This document shows, in pieces, positions 1 to 7,126 of a stretch of DNA of 64,000 nt. Where the stretch lies: assembly GCA_052115395.1 (NCBI GenBank), contig JBFRGO010000001.1; one strand, written 5' to 3'. Numbering within the stretch: position 1 is the stretch's first letter; every line of letters starts with the position of its first letter. The stretch comes from Noviluteimonas sp052115395. Its GTDB lineage: Bacteria > Pseudomonadota > Gammaproteobacteria > Xanthomonadales > Xanthomonadaceae. The position numbers were made by a program, and so were the translations under genes. The notes under the pieces were generated by a model, which saw only the letters and a list, made by a program, of their open reading frames with translations, did not search any database and was not told the origin of the DNA.

Positions 1-234
1 CCGGATTGGAAGAGCACACCTGTTCGTATCGTTGCAGACGGGATGTTTGTCTCGCTAACCATGATTGGAACGGGGACTCACCGCGGTTCGCTATCCGGTG
101 AACCGGTAACAGGCCGCGTGGTGACCCTGCCGATTGCCATCACCCACGAAGTGCGCGACGGGAAGCTGGTGGCCGACTGGGAGGTCACCAACACCGAACC
201 GCTAATGCGGGTACTTAGCGCACCAAAGTCCTAA
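1..234 (+). CDS. SnoaL-like (NTF2-fold) protein, C-terminal part
   Basis: The reading frame is open from base 1 and ends at a TAA, so only the last 77 residues are visible and the start lies left of the window. The pattern of a hydrophobic strand, a G-x-H-x-G turn, a second G-V/R strand and then RDGKLVADWEV followed by a Leu/Met-rich end is typical of SnoaL-like ester-cyclase or steroid-isomerase-fold proteins, where the conserved 'DGKI.E.W' strand closes the barrel. Substrate cannot be told. It may be cargo of the integrative element, whose left boundary is not seen, or native chromosome. Confidence 0.55.
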   Translation, partial: PDWKSTPVRIVADGMFVSLTMIGTGTHRGSLSGEPVTGRVVTLPIAITHEVRDGKLVADWEVTNTEPLMRVLSAPKS

Positions 235-391
235 GCGTCTTTCAGCGCGATAGCACTTGTTCGACACGCTCGGATCGCACTCGTGTTGACTAAGAGCGGA
301 CCGACGGGTGATTGCTGGTCCGGTAACGCCGCAACTGCTGTACCCCTTGGGCCAGTAGCGCTGTAAGCCCATAGACGCTTCCCTGCTGGCG

Positions 392-421
392 AATGTCCGC
401 TTCTGGCCGAAAGCGGACATT
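392..421. repeat. Intergenic palindrome, 11-bp arms
   Basis: AATGTCCGCTT (392-402) and AAGCGGACATT (411-421) form perfect inverted arms around an 8-base loop. No T-run follows, so it does not look like an intrinsic terminator. A palindrome of this type recurs in proteobacterial intergenic DNA and is often mis-called as small ORFs. It lies in a 209-base gap (235-443) in which I see no gene. Confidence 0.5.
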
Positions 422-443
422 GAAAGTGAAAAATTGTCACGGT

Positions 444-1085
444 TTATGGGGACGACGTGGTGCAATCGGTCTTCGGGCCGCATGCGTCCGACTTTTCAGC
501 CCCCCTCCCCCTCCTCAGGTTAGCCAGCGCCCGCGCTCTGCCCTCTGGAGTTCTCGGCCCGGTTGAGCTCCCCCCATGGAATCGGCAGCGCTTCTTGCCA
601 GGCTCGCTTAGCGCCTTGCACGGCTGTCCATCCCGATGGCGCTTCGCACCACAAATTACGCGCCGCCGGGCTTGCTTTTCCCTGTTCTCAGCTAGCCACC
701 GGTCAGCCCATGACGACATATCGAGCGCGCTCGTTTGCGCTCCTGCGCATGTCAGTACGGTGTCGCGAGGCTCTAAGCGTTCTCCGAACTCATACGCGCC
801 CGCGCGTTTCCGTCGGATAATTCCGGCGCGAGCGCTCGAAGTCATGGACCGCTCTATTTTTTGATTGTTTAGTCCGGTCAGCCGCGCCCAGTCGCAAACG
901 ATGGCGTCCAAGATGGCGCTATTGGTCGCCGCAACGCTGCCTGACCTTTCCATCGCCCGCCTCGCTTCTATGATCGCGAGCGCCGCCGCGCCCGGCATGT
1001 AGTCCAAGCGTCGGATACTGGCCCTGCGTTTGCGTTGCAGGCTCGCCAGGTACGCGCGGTCCTTGCTCAGGTAGCCATTGGTCAT
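444..1085 (-). CDS. Island protein with Cys-rich HGGxxTGPRTPEG motif
   Basis: This 213-residue protein is the last gene of the AlpA-led operon. Its ATG overlaps the stop of the gene before it (ATGA) and a TGAGG ribosome site is present. The C-terminal third carries Cys145, Cys156, Cys167 and His170 in a C-x10-C-x10-C-x2-H arrangement that runs into HGGSSTGPRTPEG. That signature is common in small phage- and island-encoded proteins and looks like a metal-binding knuckle followed by a basic stretch, so nucleic-acid binding is a reasonable inference. The N-terminal half is helical and Arg-rich without a recognisable domain. Function is unknown. Confidence 0.65.
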   Translation of the reverse strand: MTNGYLSKDRAYLASLQRKRRASIRRLDYMPGAAALAIIEARRAMERSGSVAATNSAILDAIVCDWARLTGLNNQKIERSMTSSARAGIIRRKRAGAYEFGERLEPRDTVLTCAGAQTSALDMSSWADRWLAENREKQARRRVICGAKRHRDGQPCKALSEPGKKRCRFHGGSSTGPRTPEGRARALANLRRGRGAEKSDACGPKTDCTTSSP

Positions 1086-1336
1086 TGCGGCCTCATTTCG
1101 TTGAAGACTGGGATTGCGGATGGCGCGAACATTGGTCGCGGCAGGCGCGTACCGCTTGGTAGATTCTTAGAAGGAGCCCGATGGTCGGGGCGCAAATGCA
1201 GGCGAAGAAGGCGATTTAGGACCGATGGTCGGGGCAGTGCGCCCCGATGCTCGTACCTATGAGCCAAGCCCTTGTCCCCATGGTCGGGGCAGTGTGCCCC
1301 GATGGTCGGGGTGGGCTTCGCGTTTCTGGCGGTCAT
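1082..1336 (-). CDS. Small basic island protein (84 aa)
   Basis: The start overlaps the stop of the preceding HTH gene by ATGA at 1333-1336, and its own stop overlaps the next start by ATGA at 1082-1085. This double coupling is the main reason to believe in the gene. The product is rich in Arg, Pro and His, with the repeated peptide themes PTIGA and CPDH. Those arise because the coding strand reads through four copies of the 10-mer ATGGTCGGGG (complement strand). No domain is recognised. The sequence may be conserved more for the DNA repeats than for the protein. Confidence 0.5.
   Translation of the reverse strand: MTARNAKPTPTIGAHCPDHGDKGLAHRYEHRGALPRPSVLNRLLRLHLRPDHRAPSKNLPSGTRLPRPMFAPSAIPVFNEMRPQ
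1181..1311. repeat. Four iteron-like ATGGTCGGGG repeats
   Basis: Exact copies of ATGGTCGGGG occur at 1181-1190, 1225-1234, 1280-1289 and 1302-1311, all in the same orientation. Two of them extend into GGGGCAGTGYGCCCC inverted repeats (1231-1245 and 1286-1300). They sit inside the 84-residue ORF and directly beside the HTH replication-type gene. This arrangement resembles iterons or operator sites, but that role is inferred from layout alone. Confidence 0.45.
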
Positions 1337-1746
1337 GCCGCTTCTCTCACAATTTGGCGTCGCCACCGACCGGACGGAACGGAAGTGGCTTGCACCTCCA
1401 ACTTCCCGCCGCATTCGTCAATGCCAAGCCACGTCACCGCGTAGAGCGTCGGGCAATGCAGACCGCCTTGTCGCGTTTGCTCGATCATCCCTGCCGCCAG
1501 CAATTCCAGCACCGCGCGACGCAGTGTCTGCTTCGACTTCCAGCCACGCGCCTTCATCCATGACCACGGCGCAGCCATGTCGCCGTTGTTGTTACCCCGA
1601 TACTGCGCGCCCAGGTCCAGTAACAACGCGCGCGCTTTGAAGGACAGCCCGCAATATGCGGGGCTGTCCAACACTTCCACAGGCATGCGAAAGAACCAGC
1701 CGTTGTCGCGCCGTCCCTTGAACCGTTCGCGGCTTCGTCGGCTCAT
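1333..1746 (-). CDS. Helix-turn-helix island protein, replication-initiator-like
   Basis: This is a 137-residue protein. I chose the ATG at 1746 because it overlaps the upstream stop (ATGA, 1743-1746) and follows a GGGGGTG ribosome site; a longer frame to 1788 has no such support. The N-terminal segment (FFRMPVEVLDSPAY, then LSFKARALLLDLGAQYRG) and the following SKQTLRRAVLELLAAGMIEQTR helix pair form a winged-helix module. Proteins of this kind are found in integrative elements of Xanthomonadaceae and Burkholderia, where they sit beside AlpA and zinc-finger genes. A role in element replication or control is inferred. Repeats right downstream (1181-1311) could be its target. Confidence 0.6.
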   Translation of the reverse strand: MSRRSRERFKGRRDNGWFFRMPVEVLDSPAYCGLSFKARALLLDLGAQYRGNNNGDMAAPWSWMKARGWKSKQTLRRAVLELLAAGMIEQTRQGGLHCPTLYAVTWLGIDECGGKLEVQATSVPSGRWRRQIVREAA

Positions 1747-2012
1747 GGCATCACCCCCTGTACCCCGGTAGCGGGTGGGGGCTCGCATGGGCTTGAAATG
1801 CTAGCCCCGGCACGTCTGGCATCAGGTGTCAGCAAGAACCCTCGCGCCGTGCGACGCCAACCAGCATGCAGCAGCTCCACGGCGCTCAGGCAGCGACGTT
1901 CGGGCGAGCCGATCGCGCCAATACGATGGCGGTCGAAACCCCGCACGCTGCCGAAGTAGTCGCCACAAGTCGGGCATTGGCAACGGCTTCCTGTCAGGCG
2001 CGGGGGCATCAT
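1743..2012 (-). CDS. Zinc-finger-like island protein
   Basis: This 89-residue product opens with a short basic stretch and then CQCPTCGDYFGSVRGFDRHR, a Cys-x2-Cys plus His pattern like a C2H2 finger with an FDRHR end. A second Cys lies in RRCLS. Proteins with this finger followed by WRRTARGFLL are a recurring component of Xanthomonad integrative elements. Starts and stops overlap both neighbours by ATGA, so it is translated as part of the same operon. DNA or RNA binding is likely from the finger; the target is unknown. Confidence 0.6.
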   Translation of the reverse strand: MMPPRLTGSRCQCPTCGDYFGSVRGFDRHRIGAIGSPERRCLSAVELLHAGWRRTARGFLLTPDARRAGASISSPCEPPPATGVQGVMP

Positions 2013-2320
2013 GCGACACCCTCAGGCCCGCGCCCCTTTTTAAGGGGCGCAAAAATGGTCAACTGGGACAGGGCAGTTGCTCCAGCGTCAAGGTGGTCTG
2101 CTGCATCTACGAGGCCCGGAAGCGGGTCATCCGTAGTCAACGCGTAGAGGTCTAGTTGCGCCCGTGCGGCATCCAACGCCACGCGGGCCAGGAATAGCGC
2201 CGCGACGTCCTGCGGCCTATGCTGCTCCCTGCATTGGTTAGCCGCCTTTGCATCCTCGCCCTGACTCCCGTCGGTCGCCAAACGTGCCGGGGTCAGGGCG
2301 ACTTTACTGGGCCGGGTCAT
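2009..2320 (-). CDS. Hypothetical island protein (103 aa)
   Basis: This is an Ala- and Asp-rich, mostly helical 103-residue protein with no recognised domain. Its centre (roughly residues 35-80) is a predicted helical hairpin with the stretch ALFLARVALDAARAQLDLY. The start overlaps the AlpA stop by ATGA (2317-2320) and the stop overlaps the next start by ATGA (2009-2012). The two overlaps and the operon position support it as real. Confidence 0.5.
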   Translation of the reverse strand: MTRPSKVALTPARLATDGSQGEDAKAANQCREQHRPQDVAALFLARVALDAARAQLDLYALTTDDPLPGLVDAADHLDAGATALSQLTIFAPLKKGRGPEGVA

Positions 2321-2550
2321 GTGGCCGCCTTCGCGTCGCGCACTGCAATTCGTCCGGCAATCCAGCGGTCAACCTCGGCCGCGTTCCATGCGCTGGCGCG
2401 CTCGCCCAGCTTCACCGGTTGCGGGAAGTCACCAGTGGCAATGCGTCGGTAGAGTTCGGATCGGGATAGCCCGGTGCGGGCTTTCACTTGCGGCAAGCGT
2501 TCAAGGATCAAATTGCCCGCTGCCGGCGCGGCCGTGGGGATGCGTGTCAT
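2317..2550 (-). CDS. AlpA-family transcriptional regulator
   Basis: This 77-residue protein has the full AlpA pattern: an entry strand (LPQVKARTGLSRSELYRRI), FPQPVKLGERASAWNAAEVDRWIAGRI, and a basic end. That is a MerR-like winged helix used by P4-type satellites and integrative elements to control the integrase or excision genes. It is the first gene of a six-gene operon and has a strong GGAGGG ribosome site 7 bases from the ATG at 2550. The region upstream (2551-2679) should hold the operon promoter, but no clear -35/-10 pair is visible. Confidence 0.85.
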   Translation of the reverse strand: MTRIPTAAPAAGNLILERLPQVKARTGLSRSELYRRIATGDFPQPVKLGERASAWNAAEVDRWIAGRIAVRDAKAAT

Positions 2551-2679
2551 TCGTTGCCCTCCACAGCGCGAGCCCTTGCGGTATGCAGCGGGTCTCGTCG
2601 CGCCGTGTCGGTTGCATTGAAGGACAGAGCTAAGGGAGCAGGGTCACGCTACTAGTACGATGACATTCTGCTAGCAGGA

Positions 2680-3525
2680 TTACGATTCCTTGCGCCAACG
2701 TGAAATGGCGTTCTTAATCGATCCCTCGCTCTCAAGGATGCCTGCGAATTTGCCATGCATTTCCCGGGCGAACGATGCTCCCGGCCGGCGACGTCGTTCC
2801 CATTCTTCGCGAATCTCTGCCATTGCCTTGGCCTTGGGATCATTCGCGGCCTTGGCCTTGCCGCCTCTTGCGCTCTGGTGGCGGTGTTCTTTGCGTACCG
2901 CGTCCATAGCAGCTTTCGCGACTGCCGTCGTGCTTAGAGCGTCATATTGCGCCCGAAGCGCATTGAACGATTCAAAGTCGAAACCTTCGCTCCCTACATT
3001 CGCCGCTGCCTGAAACCGCGCAATCGTCCCCGGGTCGCTGGTCAGCGACTGAATGTTGTCTGCCATGTAATCCAACGCCTCATCTTCGGCGCCGATGACG
3101 CGGTCCGGGTGCACGCTCGGCTCAAACCATAGATCGTTCAGGTCGATGTGCTTTTCCACACGAAATGTCAGACCAAGGAAGCGCTCTTCTTCTTCATTCA
3201 CCGAAACCAATAGGTCGGATAGCAATTGGCCGTGAGCAATCTTGCTTGCACTACTGCGGTCCAAATAGAACCAGCCGGTAAGTTGATATGTGCCAACCGG
3301 TCGAACGGGTTGCCATTGCGCTTCATGGGAATTGCCGGCTGTCGGGTTGTATTCCTCCTCGTCGCCGTCGATCCACCAGGCCCACGAGCCCTTATCGCAC
3401 AGCTCCACTCGCGCCCGTACTACGCCTAGCAGCAACGCTTGCCGCAAGGTCTCCACGTCGCCACCGTAGAACTTTTCCGCTGCCTCCTGATAACGGAACA
3501 GACTGCGCATCCAGTCACCCGCCAT
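2680..3525 (-). CDS. Unknown island protein, shares C-terminal motif with its upstream neighbour
   Basis: The 281-residue frame is read from the ATG at 3525, which follows GTGGGGA and overlaps the upstream stop (3515) by 11 bases; a longer frame to 3570 would overlap further without a better ribosome site. The first about 210 residues are acidic and helical with Trp-rich stretches and resemble no family I know. The last about 55 residues (KAKAMAEIREEWERR, later FAREMHGKF, later IKNAISRWRK) parallel the end of the gene upstream and look like a small helix-turn-helix tail. The base composition is less GC-rich than in the surrounding genes, in keeping with transfer. Confidence 0.55.
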   Translation of the reverse strand: MAGDWMRSLFRYQEAAEKFYGGDVETLRQALLLGVVRARVELCDKGSWAWWIDGDEEEYNPTAGNSHEAQWQPVRPVGTYQLTGWFYLDRSSASKIAHGQLLSDLLVSVNEEEERFLGLTFRVEKHIDLNDLWFEPSVHPDRVIGAEDEALDYMADNIQSLTSDPGTIARFQAAANVGSEGFDFESFNALRAQYDALSTTAVAKAAMDAVRKEHRHQSARGGKAKAANDPKAKAMAEIREEWERRRRPGASFAREMHGKFAGILESEGSIKNAISRWRKES

Positions 3526-4318
3526 GATTTTTTCCCCACTCGCCCATCCAGTTTTTGAGCGTGCCATCAACGGTTTCCGGGAACTTGAGCATCATTGCGC
3601 GGCGGAAGTCGCGTGGGTAACGATATTTGCTGCGGTTACTCTGCCAAAGCTTCCATTCCTCGTGAATTTCCGCCTTAGCCTTCTGCGTCGGGTGAGATTC
3701 CCAGCGACGACGAGCACCTTCCCGCATCGGCCGCTTGTACCGGGCATCCCCTAACCCATTTTCGGTCATGCATCCGAGTAGATAGTTCGCATGGCCTAGA
3801 AGCACGCCGGCGGCCGAATACATTTCAATAATCGTCCCCGTGTGATTTCTGGTCTCGGCGTCTAACGCTCGCTCGCAACAGAACACGCCAAGCGCCGCTA
3901 ACAACCGCGTCGATTTCTCAGCGTTAACGTTCTCATCCACGAGTGCGTCCCACAGAAGCCGCGACTCGCCCTCCATGTTCAGTAGCTCAGTAGGAGCCGG
4001 TCTTCGCAACAGGCCGTTGTTGTCTTCGAACCACGGAAACCAATGGAGCTCCCCGGATGGGCTCTCCGCAATTCCCAACTGACCACTCATCCAGGCCAAA
4101 CGCTTAATAATCAACTGGAGCGCCTCATCGATAAGTGCTTCCACCTCATCGAAATCTGCAGCTTCATCCTTGAGATCAAAAGGTCGGGTAAGCAAAGTCA
4201 AGTCGCCCACCAATCGACAGCTTTCCTGACTCAATTTGGCAGACCCAGTTGTGAATGAATCTGGCCCCATGCTGCCATCGTCGTATTTTCGAACGTGCTT
4301 TAGCCGAATTTTCCCCAC
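3515..4318 (-). CDS. Unknown island protein with GTG start
   Basis: This 267-residue protein is read from a GTG at 4318 preceded by GGGAGGG at good spacing. The body is helical with several Trp and Cys residues and matches no known family. The C-terminus (KAKAEIHEEWKLW, then FRRAMMLKFPE, then LKNWMGEWGK) parallels the C-terminus of the downstream gene, which it overlaps by 11 bases. The pair is probably co-transcribed, separate from the AlpA operon. The shared tail suggests that both bind the same partner or DNA. Confidence 0.5.
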   Translation of the reverse strand: MGKIRLKHVRKYDDGSMGPDSFTTGSAKLSQESCRLVGDLTLLTRPFDLKDEAADFDEVEALIDEALQLIIKRLAWMSGQLGIAESPSGELHWFPWFEDNNGLLRRPAPTELLNMEGESRLLWDALVDENVNAEKSTRLLAALGVFCCERALDAETRNHTGTIIEMYSAAGVLLGHANYLLGCMTENGLGDARYKRPMREGARRRWESHPTQKAKAEIHEEWKLWQSNRSKYRYPRDFRRAMMLKFPETVDGTLKNWMGEWGKNHGG

Positions 4319-4402
4319 CAGCGCACCCTCCCGCGCCCCTTGAAACGTCCGCGCCGCAGGGTTACGGCGTGTTCGCCCCGTCGGGCTAGGCGCGGCAGTT
4401 CG

Positions 4403-5752
4403 TTATGCCTTGTGCTTGCGAATTGGTGTCACCTTTGCGGATGCGCCTATCAGCAAGCGATATAGCGTTTCCAACGCATCGCGCTTTTCTTTCAAGTAGT
4501 CATGGCGGTCGTAGTGGCGCGCCTGCACGCCGCTCAGACCGTGCGATTGCAGTTGTGCCCGGACGTCAGCGCCTACCCCCTCGGCAGCAAGTCGAGTTTC
4601 CACTGTTCGCCTCAGGTCGCCCACGGTGAAGGGCCCCTTTTCCAGTTCGCCTGCCCCTACCATCGCGTCGACTACAGAGCGCAAACGATGTTGAACCGTG
4701 GCGTACACGGCACCAGCCTCGCCGGAGGTAACGGTAAACAAAAACGTCCCCAATGCTCCGCCTTGAAGCGCGCGAAGAGCAGCGATGGCGGGATCGATCA
4801 ATGGGACGTCATGGGGGCGTGCTTGGCGTCGGCGTCCTTTTGTATCGCGCAAGCGCACTACTTGCAGGTCGGAATCCAGATCGCGAACCGTCAGCCTCGC
4901 AAGCTGTTCGATTCGTTGCCCACCTGTGATGAGGTGGAATCGGAGCAACGCCCCTCCCGGGTCAGGCAACTCCTGCAGGCGTCGCCAGTAGGCGCGCAGT
5001 TCCGCAACCGAAAGTGCGCGCTGGCGTGCCTGCGAAGCGCCCTCAATAGTCACCAGGTCGCGCGCGGGGTTGGCAGTGACGCGAAGCTCGCGTAGTGCAG
5101 GAAGCGCCCTAGCGTCCTGCCGCGCACGTATCGCCGCGGCGTAGGCAGCCCGCAGGTATGCACGCAGCTTGGCCGCCTCCCGCAGCTTCCCCGCGTCAGC
5201 AGGCTTTGCCACTACGGCCAACAAGTCATCCGCGGTAATTTGTCCGGCGGGGGTTAACCACAGCACCGGCCATGCATCGTGGACGTGACGCCACAGCGCG
5301 CGCCTTACCTCGGTCGCGCTTGACTTGCCCTCTCGTTCGAGTTGGGCGACGTATCCAGTGAGCACGGCTCCAAGAGTGGCGCGCTTCGCCGCCGCTTCGA
5401 CTTCGGCCGCGCGAGCCTCAGCCTCCTGCTGGCGGGCCGCTTCCCGGCGCTCAGCGTCAATCACCGCCCGAAGGTCCCGCTCTCCGGATTGGTAACGTCG
5501 AGAAAGGGAATCAGCCAGTCGTCGCGCATCGGCTAGTTCGAGGCCGGTCCCCAGGGGGAGACGCACTCGCCCGCCGTCAGGTGCCGTGTAGCGGTAGTAG
5601 AACGTCGGGCCGTTGGCCAGGCGTCGGACCTGCAAAACGCCCGCCCCGCGAGCCGCCGGATCGGCCGCGCTCTCGCCGACCTTCAGCGTAGCCACGCGGC
5701 GCGACGTCAAGCGACCTCGGCCAGCAGCCCCTACCCTCTTGCCTGCGCCCAT
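4403..5752 (-). CDS. Tyrosine recombinase (integrase) of the element
   Basis: This 449-residue site-specific recombinase catalyses integration and excision of the element. The N-terminal arm-binding region (about 10-95) has the P4-integrase look (FYYRYTAPDGGRVRLPLG), then a coiled coil rich in Ala/Glu/Arg (about 95-125), a core-binding domain (about 125-240) and the catalytic domain. Candidate catalytic residues are Arg280 (ITGGQR), Lys305 (DTKG), Arg381 (GDLRRT), His404 (QSHG) and Tyr414 (ARHYDRH). The usual HxxR box reads GDLR, so its His is replaced by Gly. It lies 138 bases from the tRNA-Phe att site, as expected for a tRNA-specific integrase. The ribosome site is weak. Confidence 0.9.
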   Translation of the reverse strand: MGAGKRVGAAGRGRLTSRRVATLKVGESAADPAARGAGVLQVRRLANGPTFYYRYTAPDGGRVRLPLGTGLELADARRLADSLSRRYQSGERDLRAVIDAERREAARQQEAEARAAEVEAAAKRATLGAVLTGYVAQLEREGKSSATEVRRALWRHVHDAWPVLWLTPAGQITADDLLAVVAKPADAGKLREAAKLRAYLRAAYAAAIRARQDARALPALRELRVTANPARDLVTIEGASQARQRALSVAELRAYWRRLQELPDPGGALLRFHLITGGQRIEQLARLTVRDLDSDLQVVRLRDTKGRRRQARPHDVPLIDPAIAALRALQGGALGTFLFTVTSGEAGAVYATVQHRLRSVVDAMVGAGELEKGPFTVGDLRRTVETRLAAEGVGADVRAQLQSHGLSGVQARHYDRHDYLKEKRDALETLYRLLIGASAKVTPIRKHKA

Positions 5753-5890
5753 CTGGTGCCCGTCCGGTGCCCGTTTCTATTAGGATTGCATGGATCCTCT
5801 TGGCACGCACTGGGAGGCAAAATAGCAGTATTTTCAGTGCGCCGACTTAGATGACGGACCGGTACCGGACGTCGTGGAACCCCAAGAATA

Positions 5891-5939
5891 GGGATTGAAA
5901 ATCCCCGTGTCGGGGGTTCGATTCCCTCCCCGGCCACCA
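5891..5939 (+). other. Attachment site: 3' half of tRNA-Phe
   Basis: From the anticodon stem onward the sequence matches a tRNA-Phe: loop TTGAAAA (anticodon GAA), the variable region, a T arm GGGGG-TTCGATT-CCCTC, the acceptor strand CCCGGCC, then A and CCA. The 5' half (acceptor GGCCGGG and D arm) is absent upstream. This is what an integrated element leaves at the end opposite the restored tRNA. The intact gene should therefore lie left of base 1, and the direct repeat is at least these 49 bases. Confidence 0.8.
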
Positions 5940-5961
5940 GTGATGTCCAGGATTCGACGAA

Positions 5962-5990
5962 GCCCGCACGCGTTGCGGGCTTTTCGTTTG
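5962..5990 (+). terminator. Rho-independent terminator of the former tRNA-Phe
   Basis: GCCCGCA-CGCGT-TGCGGGC (5962-5980) forms a 7-bp GC stem followed by TTTTCGTTTG. It lies 22 bases after the CCA end of the tRNA half. The same 19-base hairpin recurs at 28115. Confidence 0.8.
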
Positions 5991-6151
5991 TGTCGTACGC
6001 GTGGCGTCGATCCCGTGGCCACGCTCTCTGAATCGATGGCAACGGCCATCGGACCGCCGATCTCCCTGGCCGCGGCAATTGGCAGAATTGCCGGAACCCT
6101 GCCGCGTTCACGCGACAGTCACCCCTCGGGAATCGAACGGAGACGATCGTC

Positions 6152-7093
6152 GTGAAGATCAATCGTGCGTGCTGGATTGCGTTGACGCTGGGCTGTGTCT
6201 CGTTGGGGGCCCAGGCGCAGCAGCGCCCGACCTCCGACATCCTGTGGCGCCACACCACCACCGGCGGCAGCACCATCTGGAAAGGCGGCATCAGCACGCA
6301 GACCAAGGCCGTCGCGGCCGTGACCAGCTTCGATTGGCAGATCGTCGGTGTCGGCGTGTCGCGCTTGAACGCCGTCAACAGCGTGCTCTGGCGCAACGTC
6401 AAGGATGGCCGCAACGTCGGTTGGGCGTCGGCGCAGAACGACGCGTCCTACAGCCTGCCGACGCTCGAGAAGACCACCTGGGTGCTCGCGGGTACGGGTC
6501 GTTTCGATACCAACACCGGTTTGTTCGATGTGTTGTGGCGCGATTCGGCCACGGGTCAGAACGTGATCTGGCGCCATGGCGTCAATCGCTATTCGCCGCT
6601 CACCACCTCGAATCCCGAATGGAAGATCGCCGGTGTCGGCGACTTCGACGGCGACGGCTACGACGATGTGCTGTGGCGCAACTCGCGGACCGGCGGCAAC
6701 ACGATCTGGAAGCGTGCCAATTCCACGACGCCGCTGGCGGTGACCGCCATGCCCCTGCTCACCTGGCAGGTCGCGGGCGTGGGCGATTTCGACGCCAACG
6801 GGAGCGACGACATTCTCTGGCGCAACACGTCGACGGGTCTCAACGTGATCTGGCCCGCCGGCCGTTCGCAGGCCGCGATCGCGCTGCCGCCGATGGCGGT
6901 GAGCTGGAAGGTCGCCGGCATCGGCGATTTCGAGGGCGACGGGAAGTCGGACGTGCTTTGGCGCGACAGCGCCACGGGCCGTAACGTGGAATGGCCGTCG
7001 GGGAATGGCGCTACGCCGAAGAATCTTGCGACGGTGGCGGACCAGCGATGGGTGGTTGCCGCGATCGGCGACTTCGAGGTCAATCCGTTCTGA
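6152..7093 (+). CDS. Secreted FG-GAP/VCBS-repeat protein
   Basis: This 313-residue protein starts at GTG (6152) after a GGAG. A signal peptide ends at AQA before QQRP (about residue 23). The rest is about six repeats of roughly 46 residues with the pattern GVGDFDGDGYDDVLWRN, then a Thr/Gly turn and NxIW. These are FG-GAP-type beta-propeller blades with Asp-rich Ca2+-binding loops. The early blades are degenerate (GVSRLNAVNSVLWRN), whereas the last three keep the Asp loops. It is exported and probably folds as a propeller; a ligand cannot be named. It shares its blade sequence with the cupredoxin fusion at 34685. Confidence 0.75.
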   Translation: MKINRACWIALTLGCVSLGAQAQQRPTSDILWRHTTTGGSTIWKGGISTQTKAVAAVTSFDWQIVGVGVSRLNAVNSVLWRNVKDGRNVGWASAQNDASYSLPTLEKTTWVLAGTGRFDTNTGLFDVLWRDSATGQNVIWRHGVNRYSPLTTSNPEWKIAGVGDFDGDGYDDVLWRNSRTGGNTIWKRANSTTPLAVTAMPLLTWQVAGVGDFDANGSDDILWRNTSTGLNVIWPAGRSQAAIALPPMAVSWKVAGIGDFEGDGKSDVLWRDSATGRNVEWPSGNGATPKNLATVADQRWVVAAIGDFEVNPF

Positions 7094-7126
7094 TTGACGA
7101 CGTTCGAAAGCCCGGGGGCGGTTTCG

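Noticed and set aside
202..483. Minus-strand ORF with FGQKRTFAS
   Set aside because: It reads through the intergenic palindrome, a common false call; no ribosome site or domain.
5862..5939. Complete tRNA-Phe gene
   Set aside because: No D arm or 5' acceptor strand GGCCGGG is present; only the 3' half matches.
5834..6049. Minus-strand ORF with GGRGGNRTPDTGIFNPY
   Set aside because: It is the well-known spurious antisense translation of a tRNA 3' end; here it reads across the tRNA-Phe half.
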